A stretch of 64,000 nucleotides of DNA from Streptomyces sp. Ru71 (GTDB lineage Bacteria; Actinomycetota; Actinomycetes; Streptomycetales; Streptomycetaceae): contig NZ_PQSS01000010.1 of NCBI RefSeq assembly GCF_002920535.1, forward strand, positions 62,001-126,000. Reading direction: 5' to 3'. Positions 1-8,992 of this stretch are shown here, piece after piece. Within the stretch, counting starts at the first letter, position 1. Every line of letters starts with the position of its first letter. Both the position numbers and the translations under genes were made by a program. The notes under the pieces were generated by a model that worked only from the letters and a program-made list of their open reading frames with translations, was not told the DNA's origin and made no database searches.

Positions 1-52
1 GTCGTCCCACCGGCCGGTCCGCCCCCGCCGCGTCTGCGTGAGGGGTCGGGAC

Positions 53-1102
53 TCAGCCTTGCCGAATCACCAGTCTGCCACCCTGACGCTGGGCGACGAC
101 TTTGCCGGGCAGATTGATGGCTCCCTGACCGCGCCAGCCGGTGATCAGCCGGTCGACCTCCTCGATGTGCCGGGCGAAGAGGGAACCGGCCGGGGCGCCC
201 GCCTCGATGGCGGCGCGGCGCAGGATCCGGCGGCGCACGGCGGGCGGCAGGGCGTAGAGCTTGGCGCATTCCAGTCGCCCGGCCGCGTCGCGTACGCCGG
301 CCTCGGCCTGGCTGGCCCAGGCGTCGAGGGCGTCGGCGTCGTCGCGGGAGAGCTGGGCGGTGCGGGCGAGCGCCTCGACGACGCCCTTGCCGAGGGCCTT
401 CTCCAGGGCGGGCAGGCCCTCGTGGCGCAGCCGGGAGCGGGTGTAGGCGGGGTCGGCGTTGTGCGGGTCGTCCCAGACGGGCAGGGACTGGACCATGCAG
501 GCCTTGCGGGCGGTCTGCCGGTCGAGCTGGAGGAAGGGGCGCCGGTAACGGCCGTCGGCCCCCGAGACCGCGGCCATGCCGGACAGGGAGCGGATGCCGG
601 AGCCGCGGGCGAGGCCGAGCAGGACGGTTTCGGCCTGGTCGTCGCGGGTGTGGCCGAGGAGGATCGCGGCGGCGCCGTGGCGCTTGGCCGCGGCGTCCAG
701 GGCGGCGTAGCGGGCGTCCCGGGCGGCGGCCTCGGGGCCTCCGTCGCGGCCGACGGTGACGGCGGTGGACTCGACGGGGCTGAGGCCGAGTTCGGTCAGG
801 CGCTGGACGACTTCGGCGGCGCGGATGTCGGAGCCGGGCTGCAGACCGTGGTCGACGGTGATGCCGCCGGCGCGGATGCCGAGCCGGGGGGCCTCGAAGG
901 CGAGGGCGGAGGCGAGCGCCATGGAGTCGGCGCCGCCGGAGCAGGCCACGAGCACGAGCGGCGCGGGCGGGCGCGCGGGTGCGCCGGACCCGGCGGGCTC
1001 CATGGCCCTCACGGTGGCGGAGGAGGTCTGTTCGGTGAGGATGTCGTGGAGGACGCGGCGGACCGCCAGGCGTATCGCCGCGACCGCAGGATGGGGACCC
1101 AT
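53..1102 (-). CDS. tilS: tRNA(Ile)-lysidine synthase TilS
   Basis: This cytoplasmic enzyme uses ATP and lysine to convert the wobble cytidine of the CAU-anticodon tRNA(Ile) to lysidine, so the tRNA reads AUA rather than AUG. The N-type ATP-pyrophosphatase loop is SGGADS at residues 55-60, followed by [10 protein letters not shown] near 150 and the NADPxYxRSRLR signature near 215. At 349 aa it has the usual actinobacterial size with a short C-terminal part. It is the last visible gene of a leftward run after the PBP4-type carboxypeptidase and the zinc metalloprotease. In Streptomyces hpt and ftsH normally follow, which would lie left of position 1. The start is an ATG at 1102. Confidence 0.96.
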   Translation of the reverse strand: MGPHPAVAAIRLAVRRVLHDILTEQTSSATVRAMEPAGSGAPARPPAPLVLVACSGGADSMALASALAFEAPRLGIRAGGITVDHGLQPGSDIRAAEVVQRLTELGLSPVESTAVTVGRDGGPEAAARDARYAALDAAAKRHGAAAILLGHTRDDQAETVLLGLARGSGIRSLSGMAAVSGADGRYRRPFLQLDRQTARKACMVQSLPVWDDPHNADPAYTRSRLRHEGLPALEKALGKGVVEALARTAQLSRDDADALDAWASQAEAGVRDAAGRLECAKLYALPPAVRRRILRRAAIEAGAPAGSLFARHIEEVDRLITGWRGQGAINLPGKVVAQRQGGRLVIRQG

Positions 1103-1294
1103 GTCCGGTTCCCTTCAGGAAGCTTTTCGGGGGGTGAGCCCGAGTCGGTCACTCAGAGTGTGTAGATGGTGACAGAAACGGGCGGTGACCCGAGCATTGC
1201 ACGCCTGTCCACGCCTCACGGTCCCTCGGACGGGTGATTGGAGGGGCGTTCGACTGCCGTCGGCCGGATCGTTTTCACCACCGTCTCGCGCCGT

Positions 1295-2428
1295 TCACGC
1301 CTCGGGCCTGCGGTGCACCCGCGCGATCCAGTCTGCCGGTTTGGAGATCTCCGCCTTGGTCGGGAGTGTGTTCGGAGAGGTCCACACACGGTTGAAGCCG
1401 TCCATGCCGACCTCGTCGACGACCGCGCGCACGAAGCGTTCGCCGTCCCGGTACTGCCGCAGCTTGGCGTCCAGGCCGAGCAGCTTGCGCAGGGCGAGGT
1501 CGAGGCGGGAGGCGCCCTTGGCGCGGCGCTGCTGGAACTTCTCGCGGATCTCGGCGACGGACGGCACGACGGAGGGTCCGACGCCGTCCATGACGAAGTC
1601 GGCGTGGCCCTCCAGCAGGGACATCACGGCGGTGAGCCGGCCGAGGATCTCCCGCTGGGCGGGGGTCTGCACCAGCTCCACCAGGGAGCGTCCGCCGTCC
1701 TCCTCCTCGCCCTCGGGGCGGCCGCCGGCCAGCGACTGGGCGGCCTCGCGGACGCGCTCCAGGACGGTCATCGGGTCGACGTCGGTCTCGGCGAGGAACG
1801 ACTGGATCTCGCCCTCCAGGTGGTCGCGCAGCCAGGGCACGGCGCTGAACTGGGTGCGGTGCGTCTCCTCGTGCAGGCACACCCACAGGCGGAAGTCGTG
1901 CGGCTGGACGTCGAGTTCGCGCTCCACGTGGACGATGTTGGGGGCGACGAGCAGGAGCCGGCCGCCGCCGTTCTCACCGGCCGGCAGCTCGCGGGTGGCG
2001 GGGGCGAAGGTCTCGTACTGGCCGAGGACGCGGGAGGCGAGGAAGGACAGCAGCATGCCCAGTTCCACGCCGGTGACCTTGCCGCCGACGGCGCCGAGGA
2101 CCTGACCGCCGGGGGAGCTGCCGCGGCGCTCCTGCATCTTCTCCAGCAGCGGTTTGAGGATCTCCCGGAACCCGGCGACGTTCGCCTTCACCCAGCCGGG
2201 GCGGTCGACGACGAGGACGGGCGTGTCGTGGATCTCGCCGGTGGCCATACGAGTGAAGCCCCGGACGTGCTCCTCCGAGGCTTTGGCGTGGCGGCGCAGT
2301 TCCGCGACGACGTCGCGGGCCTCTTCGCGGCTGACCTCGGGGCCCGGGCGTACGAGCCGGGTCGCGGTCGCGACCGCGAGATTCCAGTCGACCATCCCAG
2401 CAGATGCGGCACCACCGATGCTCGTCAT
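1295..2428 (-). CDS. Zinc-dependent metalloprotease (DUF2342 family)
   Basis: This actinobacterial family is often annotated as a zinc-dependent metalloprotease or, by older transfer, as a coenzyme F420 biosynthesis-associated protein. The HExxH zinc motif reads HEETH at residues 186-190. A second conserved segment, LLEGHADFVMDG, lies about 80 residues further and probably supplies more active-site residues. No signal peptide or membrane segment is visible, so it is probably cytoplasmic. Its substrate is unknown. It is 377 aa from an ATG at 2428, and the gene lies between the PBP4-type carboxypeptidase and tilS in the same direction, an arrangement conserved in Streptomyces. The family call is firm and the proteolytic role is inferred from the motif. 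Confidence 0.88.
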   Translation of the reverse strand: MTSIGGAASAGMVDWNLAVATATRLVRPGPEVSREEARDVVAELRRHAKASEEHVRGFTRMATGEIHDTPVLVVDRPGWVKANVAGFREILKPLLEKMQERRGSSPGGQVLGAVGGKVTGVELGMLLSFLASRVLGQYETFAPATRELPAGENGGGRLLLVAPNIVHVERELDVQPHDFRLWVCLHEETHRTQFSAVPWLRDHLEGEIQSFLAETDVDPMTVLERVREAAQSLAGGRPEGEEEDGGRSLVELVQTPAQREILGRLTAVMSLLEGHADFVMDGVGPSVVPSVAEIREKFQQRRAKGASRLDLALRKLLGLDAKLRQYRDGERFVRAVVDEVGMDGFNRVWTSPNTLPTKAEISKPADWIARVHRRPEA

Positions 2429-2736
2429 GTGTCAACCGTACGTGAGCGTTCCCACTTGGGGCAGGCCGTGGGGGTGGGTGACGTGGGGGGTGTTGAGCAG
2501 GTCCGGGTGTTGTTGTGGGGGTGCTTGCGTCGGCAGGGGCGAGGGTTGCTGGGCAGGCACCGGTACTGCGGGCCGTGCCCACCCGTTCCGCCCTGCGGAA
2601 CGACTGCCCACGGCGGTATGGCGGTAGGGCGGGCCGGCCGCTCGGTGGCGGGCACGGCGGGTGCAGGGCGGTCGGATGGCTGCCCGGCGGGGCGGGCGGC
2701 ACGGCGTGCCGCGCGGCCGCTCGATGGCCGGGGGCC
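2429..2736. other. Intergenic region with a small hairpin
   Basis: These 308 bases lie between the carboxypeptidase stop and the metalloprotease start, both leftward. No ORF with coding character is visible. A perfect 7-bp hairpin (CGTTCCG, loop CCCTG, CGGAACG) lies at 2584-2602 inside a G-rich stretch that resembles intergenic repeats common in Streptomyces. It may end transcription of the carboxypeptidase gene, but there is no U tract. Confidence 0.4.
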
Positions 2737-4305
2737 CTACCCCGCCAGTGCCGTGGCTGCCTTGTCCAGGGCTCTTTGGGCCGCGTCCGCGTTCGTCGTG
2801 CCCGAGGCCAGGAAGGCGAACGCCAGTACGTGGCCGCGCGGGTCCACGACCGTGCCGGCCAGGGCGTTGACGCCGCTCAGGGTGCCCGTCTTGGCGCGTA
2901 CGAGACCCGCCGCGCCGCCCGTGTAGCGGCTGGTCAGGGTGCCGGTGAAGCCGGCGACGGGCAGGCCGGTGAGGACGGGGCGCAGCTCGGGGCGGGCGGG
3001 GTCGGCCGCCTTGGCCAGCAGGGCCGTCAGCAGGCCGGCGGTGGCGCGGTCGGTGCGGTCCAGGCCGCTGCCGTCCTTGAAGACGGCCCCCTTCAGCGGC
3101 AGCCCGAGCCTGGCCAGCTGCCGGCGGATCGCCTCGCCGCCGCCGGCGAAGTCGGGGCGGGTGCCGGTGGCGAGGGCGGTCTGGCGGGCCAGGTGCTCGG
3201 CGATGTCGTTGTCGCTGTTGGTGAGCATCCGCTCGACGAGGTCGGACAGCGGCGGGGACGTCACCGTCGCGAGCGTCTGGGCGCGCTGGGTGGCCTTGGA
3301 GGGGCCGGGGGCCTTGGTCCGGACGCCCTGCGCGTGCAGCAGGTCGGCGAACCGGCGGGCCGCGTCCGCCGCCGGGTCGGTGGCGCGGATCGCGGTACCG
3401 GCCGTCGAGTCGTCCGTGCGGCCCTCGTCGACCATCAGGGCGGTGACGGGGGCGAGGTTCTCGTTCTGCCCGATCGGGTGAAGTACGGGCCCGGCGTACA
3501 GGCTCGTGTCGTACGAGAGCGTGACCTCGCTCAGGCCGCGCTCGCGCAGGGCGGCGGCCGTGGACGCGGCGAGAGTGCGCAGGCTCGCCCAGTCGCCGGC
3601 GTCCGCGCGGGCGGTCAGGGTCGGGTCGCCGCCGCCGACCAGGATCAGCTCCCGGGTGTCCGGTTCGAGCACCGCGCGGGTGGCGAGGCGGTGGTCGGCG
3701 CCGAGGGCGGACAGCGCGGCGACCGCCGTGGCGAGCTTGGTGGTGGAGGCGGGCGTGAGGGCGTCGTCGGCGCCGGTGCCGTACAGCCGCCTGCCGCCGG
3801 CCAGGTCGACGACGACGGCCGCGCGCCGCGCGCCGAGGGAGGGGTCCCTCAGCAGCGGGTCGAGCAGGGCGGCCAGAGCGGGGCCGCCGGGCGGGGTCTG
3901 CGCGGTGGTCGCGGCGCCGCCGAGGCCGGTGAGGACCGCGGGCGCGCTGGGTGCCGGGCGGGGCGCCCCGGCCGCCGCGTCGGAGGATCGGGGCGAATCG
4001 GACGTACGGCCGTGATCTGCGCCACCCGCACGTTCCTGGGCGGCTGCCCACTGCCGTTCGGCCGTACGCTGACCCGTGGAGTCCCAGGGGCCGGCGGCGG
4101 TGACGACGCCGGCGGCCAGTGCGAGACCGACGGTGGCGGCACCCGCGGTGTACTGCCAGGTGCTGACGGCTTTCGGCCGGCCGGTGCGCGTGACCTTCAG
4201 CCGGGCGGCGTCGGCGGCGCGTGCCAGCCGCGGCCGTACGGCGTCCGCGATCCGTGCCATGTGCGGTCTCGCGGCTCGCCAAGGCCTCAGTTCCGGCACG
4301 ACCAC
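2737..4305 (-). CDS. dacB: D-alanyl-D-alanine carboxypeptidase/endopeptidase, PBP4 type
   Basis: This peptidase S13 (class C, PBP4-like) penicillin-binding protein removes terminal D-Ala from peptidoglycan stem peptides and may cut cross-links. A basic cytoplasmic N-terminus is followed by a membrane segment at about residues 52-72 and an Ala/Pro/Ser-rich linker to about 140, so the enzyme is probably anchored outside the membrane. The three active-site motifs are all present: STTK at 187-190, SDN near 383 and KTG near 490. It is 522 aa. It is divergent from ppa, and the 79-bp gap between them holds both promoters. The gene symbol is by family resemblance. Confidence 0.93.
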   Translation of the reverse strand: MVVPELRPWRAARPHMARIADAVRPRLARAADAARLKVTRTGRPKAVSTWQYTAGAATVGLALAAGVVTAAGPWDSTGQRTAERQWAAAQERAGGADHGRTSDSPRSSDAAAGAPRPAPSAPAVLTGLGGAATTAQTPPGGPALAALLDPLLRDPSLGARRAAVVVDLAGGRRLYGTGADDALTPASTTKLATAVAALSALGADHRLATRAVLEPDTRELILVGGGDPTLTARADAGDWASLRTLAASTAAALRERGLSEVTLSYDTSLYAGPVLHPIGQNENLAPVTALMVDEGRTDDSTAGTAIRATDPAADAARRFADLLHAQGVRTKAPGPSKATQRAQTLATVTSPPLSDLVERMLTNSDNDIAEHLARQTALATGTRPDFAGGGEAIRRQLARLGLPLKGAVFKDGSGLDRTDRATAGLLTALLAKAADPARPELRPVLTGLPVAGFTGTLTSRYTGGAAGLVRAKTGTLSGVNALAGTVVDPRGHVLAFAFLASGTTNADAAQRALDKAATALAG

Positions 4306-4384
4306 CAGCCCCTTTCGCGATCACACACTGGCGTGAGGGACACTTAATCACCCGACGTATGTGCTGATCATGGAGGAGCCACCG

Positions 4385-4876
4385 GTGGAGTTCGACGTCA
4401 CGATCGAGATCCCGAAGGGTTCGCGCAACAAGTACGAAGTGGACCACGAGACGGGTCGGATCCGCCTGGACCGGCACCTGTTCACCTCGACGGTCTACCC
4501 GGCCGACTACGGCTACATCGAGGGCACCCTCGGCGAGGACGGCGACCCGCTGGACGCCCTGGTCATCCTGGACGAGCCCACCTTCCCGGGCGTGCTGGTG
4601 AAGTGCCGCGCCATCGGCATGTTCCGCATGCGCGACGAGGCCGGCGGCGACGACAAGGTGCTGTGCGTGCCGGCGTCCGACCCGCGGATGGAGCACCTGC
4701 GCGACATCCACCACGTCTCGGAGTTCGACCGCCTGGAGATCCAGCACTTCTTCGAGGTCTACAAGGACCTGGAGCCGGGCAAGAGCGTCGAGGGCGCCAA
4801 CTGGGTCGGCCGCGCGGACGCCGAGGCCGAGATCGAGCGCTCCATCAAGCGCCAGGGGGAGCACGGCGGCCACTGA
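4385..4876 (+). CDS. ppa: Inorganic pyrophosphatase (soluble, family I)
   Basis: The enzyme hydrolyses pyrophosphate from biosynthetic reactions to two phosphates, using Mg2+, in the cytoplasm. Family I signatures are clear: [11 protein letters not shown] near the N-terminus, the DGDPLDALV motif with its metal-binding aspartates, and the C-terminal KDLEPGK segment. The ORF is open from 4361, but GGAGGAG at 4372-4378 lies six bases before the GTG at 4385. That makes GTG 4385 the start and gives 163 aa beginning [12 protein letters not shown], the usual Streptomyces form. A membrane-bound proton-pumping pyrophosphatase is also encoded in this window (35807-38212). Confidence 0.97.
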   Translation: MEFDVTIEIPKGSRNKYEVDHETGRIRLDRHLFTSTVYPADYGYIEGTLGEDGDPLDALVILDEPTFPGVLVKCRAIGMFRMRDEAGGDDKVLCVPASDPRMEHLRDIHHVSEFDRLEIQHFFEVYKDLEPGKSVEGANWVGRADAEAEIERSIKRQGEHGGH

Positions 4877-4901
4877 GGCCTCTTGAGCCCACCGGCCGGT
4901 G

Positions 4902-4931
4902 ACGGGTCGCACGCGCATGCGTGCGGCCCGT
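4902..4931 (+). terminator. Terminator hairpin after ppa
   Basis: A 13-bp stem with one G-U wobble joins 4902-4914 to 4919-4931 around a four-base GCAT loop, 26 bases after the ppa stop. There is no U run, as is common for Streptomyces terminators. Confidence 0.65.
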
Positions 4932-4989
4932 TCGGCGTCTGTGCGCATACTGAGGCCTACGGAGTGTCGTACAGGGAGTGCTGCTTCAA

Positions 4990-6654
4990 GTGAGCGAGGC
5001 GGAGGACCGCAAGCCGCAGTCGGACGAGGCCAGGAGCGCCTACGACTCGGAGATCACGTCCGAGTTCGCCATTCCCGAGGGGCTCACCGTGCCCAAGGTG
5101 GTGGGCGGCGAGTCGGAGACGACGTCCGAGTTCGCGCTGCCGGACGGCCTGGAGGCGCCGCAGGCGCCCGCGGCGGAACCGGAGGGCTCGGCGTTCAGCC
5201 CGCCGAGCGTCTACAGCGCCAAGAGCGCCCCGCCGGCCTTCACGCCGCCCGGCGGGATACCGGCGGTCAGCCTCACCAAGGACGTGCCGTGGCAGGACCG
5301 GATGCGCACCATGCTGCGCATGCCGGTGGCCGAGCGGCCGGCACCGGAGAAGGTGCACAAGCCGGAGGAGGGCGGCCCGGCCGTCCCGCGCGTGCTGGAC
5401 CTGACCCTGCGTATCGGCGAGCTGCTGCTGGCCGGCGGTGAGGGCGCCGAGGACGTGGAGGCGGCGATGTTCGCGGTGTGCCGCTCCTACGGCCTGGACC
5501 GCTGCGAGCCGAACGTCACCTTCACCCTGCTGGCGATCTCCTACCAGCCCTCCCTCGTGGAGGACCCGGTCACCGCCTCCCGCACGGTGCGGCGCCGGGG
5601 CACCGACTACACGCGGCTGGCGGCCGTGTTCCGGCTCGTGGACGACCTCAGCGACCCGGAGACCCATGTCTCCCTGGAGGAGGCCTACCGGCGTCTGGCG
5701 GAGATCCGCCGCAACCGGCACCCGTTCCCGACCTGGGTGCTGACCCTGGCCAGCGGGCTGCTCGCCGGCGCGGCCTCGCTGCTGGTCGGCGGCGGGCTGC
5801 CGGTGTTCGCCGCGGCCATGGTGGGCGCCATGCTGGGCGACCGGCTGGCGTGGCTGTGCGCGGGGCGCGGGCTGCCGGAGTTCTACCAGTTCACGGTGGC
5901 CGCGATGCCGCCGGCCGCGATAGGCGTCGCGCTGACCCTGGCGCACGTGGACGTGAACGCGTCCGCGGTGATCACCGGTGGGCTGTTCGCGCTGCTGCCG
6001 GGGCGGGCGCTGGTGGCGGGCGTGCAGGACGGGCTGACCGGCTTCTACATCACCGCCTCGGCGCGTCTGCTGGAGGTGCTGTACTTCTTCGTCGGCATCG
6101 TCGTCGGGGTGCTGGTGATGCTCTACCTCGGCGTGCAGCTGGGGGCACACCTCAACCCCGACGCGGCGCTGCGGCTGGAGGAGCGGCCGCTGCTGCAGAT
6201 CGCGGCGTCGATGCTGCTGTCGGCGACCTTCGCGGTGCTGCTCCAGCAGGAGCGGTCCACGGTCCTCGCGGTGACCCTGAACGGGGGTGTGGCGTGGGTG
6301 GTGTACGGCGCGCTGCACTACACCGGGGACATCTCGCCGGTGGCCTCCACGGCCGTCGCCGCGGGTCTCGTGGGCCTGTTCGGGCAGTTGCTGTCGCGCT
6401 ACCGGTTCGTCTCCGCGCTGCCCTACACGACGGCGGCGATCGGACCGCTGCTGCCGGGTTCGGCGACGTACTTCGGGCTGCTGTCGATCGCGCAGAACGA
6501 CGTCGACAAGGGGCTGGTGTCGCTGACGAAGGCGGCGGCGCTGGCGATGGCCATCGCGATCGGGGTGAACCTGGGGTCGGAGATCTCCCGGCTGTTCCTG
6601 CGGGTCGGCTCCGCCGACAAGCGCCGCGCCGCCAAGCGGACGAGGGGCTTCTGA
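4990..6654 (+). CDS. Threonine/serine exporter family protein (ThrE-like)
   Basis: This integral membrane protein resembles Corynebacterium ThrE, which exports threonine and serine. A roughly 125-residue Pro/Glu/Ala-rich hydrophilic N-terminus precedes the conserved DLTLRIGELLLAGGEGAEDVE segment and the soluble half of the domain. About ten hydrophobic helices follow from about residue 235 to the end. The reading frame is open from GTG 4978, but the AGGGAG at 4973-4978 overlaps that codon and sits 11 bases before GTG 4990, so 4990 is preferred (554 aa). The exporter fold is clear. The substrate is inferred from the family. Confidence 0.85.
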   Translation: MSEAEDRKPQSDEARSAYDSEITSEFAIPEGLTVPKVVGGESETTSEFALPDGLEAPQAPAAEPEGSAFSPPSVYSAKSAPPAFTPPGGIPAVSLTKDVPWQDRMRTMLRMPVAERPAPEKVHKPEEGGPAVPRVLDLTLRIGELLLAGGEGAEDVEAAMFAVCRSYGLDRCEPNVTFTLLAISYQPSLVEDPVTASRTVRRRGTDYTRLAAVFRLVDDLSDPETHVSLEEAYRRLAEIRRNRHPFPTWVLTLASGLLAGAASLLVGGGLPVFAAAMVGAMLGDRLAWLCAGRGLPEFYQFTVAAMPPAAIGVALTLAHVDVNASAVITGGLFALLPGRALVAGVQDGLTGFYITASARLLEVLYFFVGIVVGVLVMLYLGVQLGAHLNPDAALRLEERPLLQIAASMLLSATFAVLLQQERSTVLAVTLNGGVAWVVYGALHYTGDISPVASTAVAAGLVGLFGQLLSRYRFVSALPYTTAAIGPLLPGSATYFGLLSIAQNDVDKGLVSLTKAAALAMAIAIGVNLGSEISRLFLRVGSADKRRAAKRTRGF

Positions 6655-6700
6655 GGCCCCTCGGCCCTGGTCGTCCGAGGCCCCTCAGCCCTGGTTGTAC
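6653..6700. repeat. 24-bp tandem duplication at convergent gene ends
   Basis: Two adjacent 24-base copies (6653-6676 and 6677-6700) match at 21 of 24 positions. The first carries part of the ThrE-like stop codon, and the second carries the stop of the opposing DedA gene. Confidence 0.8.
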
Positions 6701-7590
6701 GGGTACTGGCCGCCGTACTGCTGCTGGTGCCCGTAGCTCTGCGGCTGCTGCTGCGGGTACTGCTCGCCGTAGTACTGGTTTCCGTACTGCTCGCTGTACT
6801 GGTCGCCGTAGGGGTGCTGCTGCGGCTGCTGGGGCTGCTGCCCGGGGTGGTGGTGCGGCGTCTGGTGGTCCGGCGCCGGGTCGATGCGGCGGAGCTGGGT
6901 CGTCGCGTCGTCCATCGCCGGGGGCATCTGGTGCGGCTGCTGCCGGGCAGGCTCGGCCTGCGGGGCGTTCCTGCTCTTGCGGCGGGCGCGCAGGAACTCG
7001 ATGGCGATCGGCACCACCGAGACGAGGACGATCAGGATGAGGATCGCCTCGATGTTGTTCTTGACGAAGTCGATGTTGCCCAGCCAGGAGCCCAGCAGCG
7101 TCACCCCGGCGCCCCACAGGACACCGCCGATGACGTTGAAGACCAGGAACGAGCGGTACCGCATACCGCTGACGCCGGCGATGATCGGCGTGAACGTGCG
7201 CACGATCGGCACGAAGCGGGCCAGGACCAGGGACTTGGGGCCGTACTTCTCGAAGAACTCGTGCGCCTTGGTGACGTTCTCCTGCTTGAACAGGCGCGAG
7301 TCGGGCCGGTTGAACAGCGACGGGCCGACCTTCTTGCCGAACATGTAACCCGCCTGGTCGCCCAGGACCGCCGCGAGGCAGATCAGCGCGATCGCCGCCC
7401 ACAGGGGGAAGTCCAGCTGGTTCGACGTGATCAGCAGACCGCAGGTGAACAGCAGCGAGTCGCCCGGCAGGAAGAAGCCGATCAGCAGACCCGACTCCGC
7501 GAAGACGATCAGGAGCAGGCCCCAGATGCCGAACGTGTCGAGGAGGTAGTTCGGATCGAGCCAGCTCGGGCCGAGGGCAAGCGTCGTCAC
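6685..7590 (-). CDS. DedA family membrane protein
   Basis: DedA proteins are polytopic membrane proteins now linked to undecaprenyl-phosphate or lipid flipping and to membrane homeostasis. The family hallmarks are visible: FAESGLLIGFFLPGDSLL near residue 30, the LGDQAGYMFGKKVGP segment near 95, and the FxxKYGPKSLVLARFVPIVRTFTPIIAG motif near 115-145. Hydrophobic helices end near residue 205. About 95 C-terminal residues are rich in Gln, Tyr and Pro, a disordered tail common in actinobacterial versions. The start is an ATG at 7590 and the length is 301 aa. It is convergent with the ThrE-like gene. Confidence 0.92.
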   Translation of the reverse strand: MTTLALGPSWLDPNYLLDTFGIWGLLLIVFAESGLLIGFFLPGDSLLFTCGLLITSNQLDFPLWAAIALICLAAVLGDQAGYMFGKKVGPSLFNRPDSRLFKQENVTKAHEFFEKYGPKSLVLARFVPIVRTFTPIIAGVSGMRYRSFLVFNVIGGVLWGAGVTLLGSWLGNIDFVKNNIEAILILIVLVSVVPIAIEFLRARRKSRNAPQAEPARQQPHQMPPAMDDATTQLRRIDPAPDHQTPHHHPGQQPQQPQQHPYGDQYSEQYGNQYYGEQYPQQQPQSYGHQQQYGGQYPYNQG

Positions 7591-7730
7591 GGTTCCGGGC
7601 TCCTGAGAGGGGTGGGGAGGTACGGCGGCAGGTAGCGCCCGCCCAAAGCTATCAACGCGTGGTGTACGGCCCAGGTTCCCCGGGCTCTCTCAGGATGCAC
7701 CCGGCGCCGCCCGGGTCGAAGCTGTGGACC

Positions 7731-8096
7731 ATGGGCATCGACGATTACGGCGGCGGCCAGACGCCCCAGGCGGATGTGCTGGTCGTCACCACGAACGAGG
7801 TACCGGGCCACCGGGTGCAGCAGGTCATCGGCGAGGTGTTCGGGCTGACCGTGCGCTCCCGCCACGTCGGCAGCCAGATCGGCGCCGGGCTGAAGTCGCT
7901 GGTCGGCGGCGAGCTGCGCGGGCTGACCAAGACGCTCGTGGAGACCCGCAACCAGGCGATGGAGCGGCTGGTGGAGCAGGCACGCGCGCGTGGCGCCAAC
8001 GCCGTGCTGGCGTTCCGCTTCGACGTGACGGAGGCGGCGGACGTGGGCACGGAGGTGTGCGCGTACGGCACGGCGGTGGTCGTGGCCCGGGAGTAG
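7731..8096 (+). CDS. YbjQ family protein (DUF74)
   Basis: This is a small soluble protein of the YbjQ/UPF0145 family, sometimes called heavy-metal-binding although the function is not established. Typical features are LVVTTNEVPGHRVQQVIGEVFGLTVRSRHVG near the N-terminus, ARGANAVLAFRFDV in the middle and a C-terminal GTAVVV strand. The ORF is open from 7659, but the family alignment begins with the ATG at 7731, giving 121 aa. It ends 21 bases before the stop of the opposing tipA gene. Confidence 0.88.
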   Translation: MGIDDYGGGQTPQADVLVVTTNEVPGHRVQQVIGEVFGLTVRSRHVGSQIGAGLKSLVGGELRGLTKTLVETRNQAMERLVEQARARGANAVLAFRFDVTEAADVGTEVCAYGTAVVVARE

Positions 8097-8117
8097 CAGG
8101 CCCGGGCCACGACCCGC

Positions 8118-8879
8118 TCAGGCGGTGTGCCGGGCCGCGTTCGCCTTGATGGCGTCGCGCATGTACACGGCCAGTCCGGTGCGGATGTTCTCGTAGGTCG
8201 CGGTGAACCGCGGGTCGTCGACGTACATCTGTCCCAGGCACGCGTGCAGCTCGTGCGAGCAGTCGTAGTAGCTGGAGCAGATGAAGAGGCGGTGCTCCTC
8301 GGCGACGTCCATCGCGGCCTCGGAGCCGGCCGGCACACCCTGGCCGAGCAGATCCGCCATCCGGCCGTGGATGGCGTCCAGCTCTTGGGTGATCCGCTTC
8401 CAGTCCTCCTTGGTGTACGAGGCCGTCCGGCGCTGGGACTGCCGGTACTGCTCGGTGTCGCCCCAGCGCTCCCGGACCTCGTCGGCGTACTGCTCGGGGT
8501 CGTGGTCCCCGAACACCTCGAACTTCTCCTCGGGCGTGAGGTTGATTCCCATCTTGTGTGCCTCCATGGCGTGCTCCACGGCCTCGGCCATCTTCTGCAG
8601 CTTCTCGATCCGGGCGGTCAGCAGCTCGTGCTGGCGGCGCAGATGCGCGCGCGGGTCCGCGTCCGGGTCGTCGAGCAGGGCCGCGACCTCCTCCAGCGGG
8701 AAGCCGAGCTCGCGGTAGAACAGGATCTGCTGCAGCCGGTCGAGGTCGGCGTCGTTGTAGCGCCGGTGGCCCGCGTGGCTGCGCTCGCTCGGTACGAGCA
8801 GGCCGATGGCGTCGTAGTGGTGCAGTGTGCGCACCGTGACCCCGGCGAAGCCCGCGACCTGTCCCACGGAGTAGCTCAC
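8118..8879 (-). CDS. tipA: Thiopeptide-induced MerR regulator TipA (TipAL and internal TipAS)
   Basis: TipAL is a MerR-family activator of its own promoter that binds thiostrepton-type thiopeptides covalently. Residues 1-70 are the winged-helix domain (VRTLHHYDAIGLL), about 75-109 the linker helix, and 110-253 the drug-binding TipAS domain. The length is exactly 253 aa, as in S. lividans. Cys207 and Cys214 (YYDCSHELHAC) are kept, and Cys214 is the known thiopeptide attachment site. AGGGAG five bases before the GTG at 8879 fixes the start. An internal ATG at 8552-8550 (Met110), with GGAGG eight bases upstream, would give the separate 144-aa TipAS sequestering protein. Glutamate decarboxylase is divergent. 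Confidence 0.96.
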   Translation of the reverse strand: MSYSVGQVAGFAGVTVRTLHHYDAIGLLVPSERSHAGHRRYNDADLDRLQQILFYRELGFPLEEVAALLDDPDADPRAHLRRQHELLTARIEKLQKMAEAVEHAMEAHKMGINLTPEEKFEVFGDHDPEQYADEVRERWGDTEQYRQSQRRTASYTKEDWKRITQELDAIHGRMADLLGQGVPAGSEAAMDVAEEHRLFICSSYYDCSHELHACLGQMYVDDPRFTATYENIRTGLAVYMRDAIKANAARHTA

Positions 8880-8907
8880 TTCCGCTCCCTTCTCGCTTGC
8901 GGGCTCC

Positions 8908-8938
8908 ACCCTGCGTCCTCACGCCACGTGAGGTGCAA
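8908..8938 (-). promoter_or_regulatory. tipA promoter with TipAL operator
   Basis: On the minus strand a -35 TTGCAC (8933-8938) and a -10 CAGGGT (8908-8913) are 19 bp apart, the long spacer typical of MerR-activated promoters. A palindrome, CCTCACGCCACGTGAGG on the plus strand (8917-8933), fills the spacer. The layout closely follows the ptipA promoter of S. lividans as I remember it. TipAL with bound drug should untwist this spacer to allow RNA polymerase to start. Confidence 0.9.
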
Positions 8939-8992
8939 GCCTGACGCAGGCGCGAGATGCACACCCGACATAGCGGACATAGCGTCGTAGCC

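Noticed and set aside
38..1165. Long plus-strand ORF opposite tilS
   Set aside because: It is a shadow of the tilS codons. The Gly/Ala/Val-rich translation has no domain, whereas the minus strand has all TilS motifs. Many other ORFs over 300 codons in the window are rejected for the same reason.
4978..4989. GTG 4978 as the ThrE-like start
   Set aside because: The AGGGAG ribosome site overlaps this codon and is correctly spaced only for GTG 4990.
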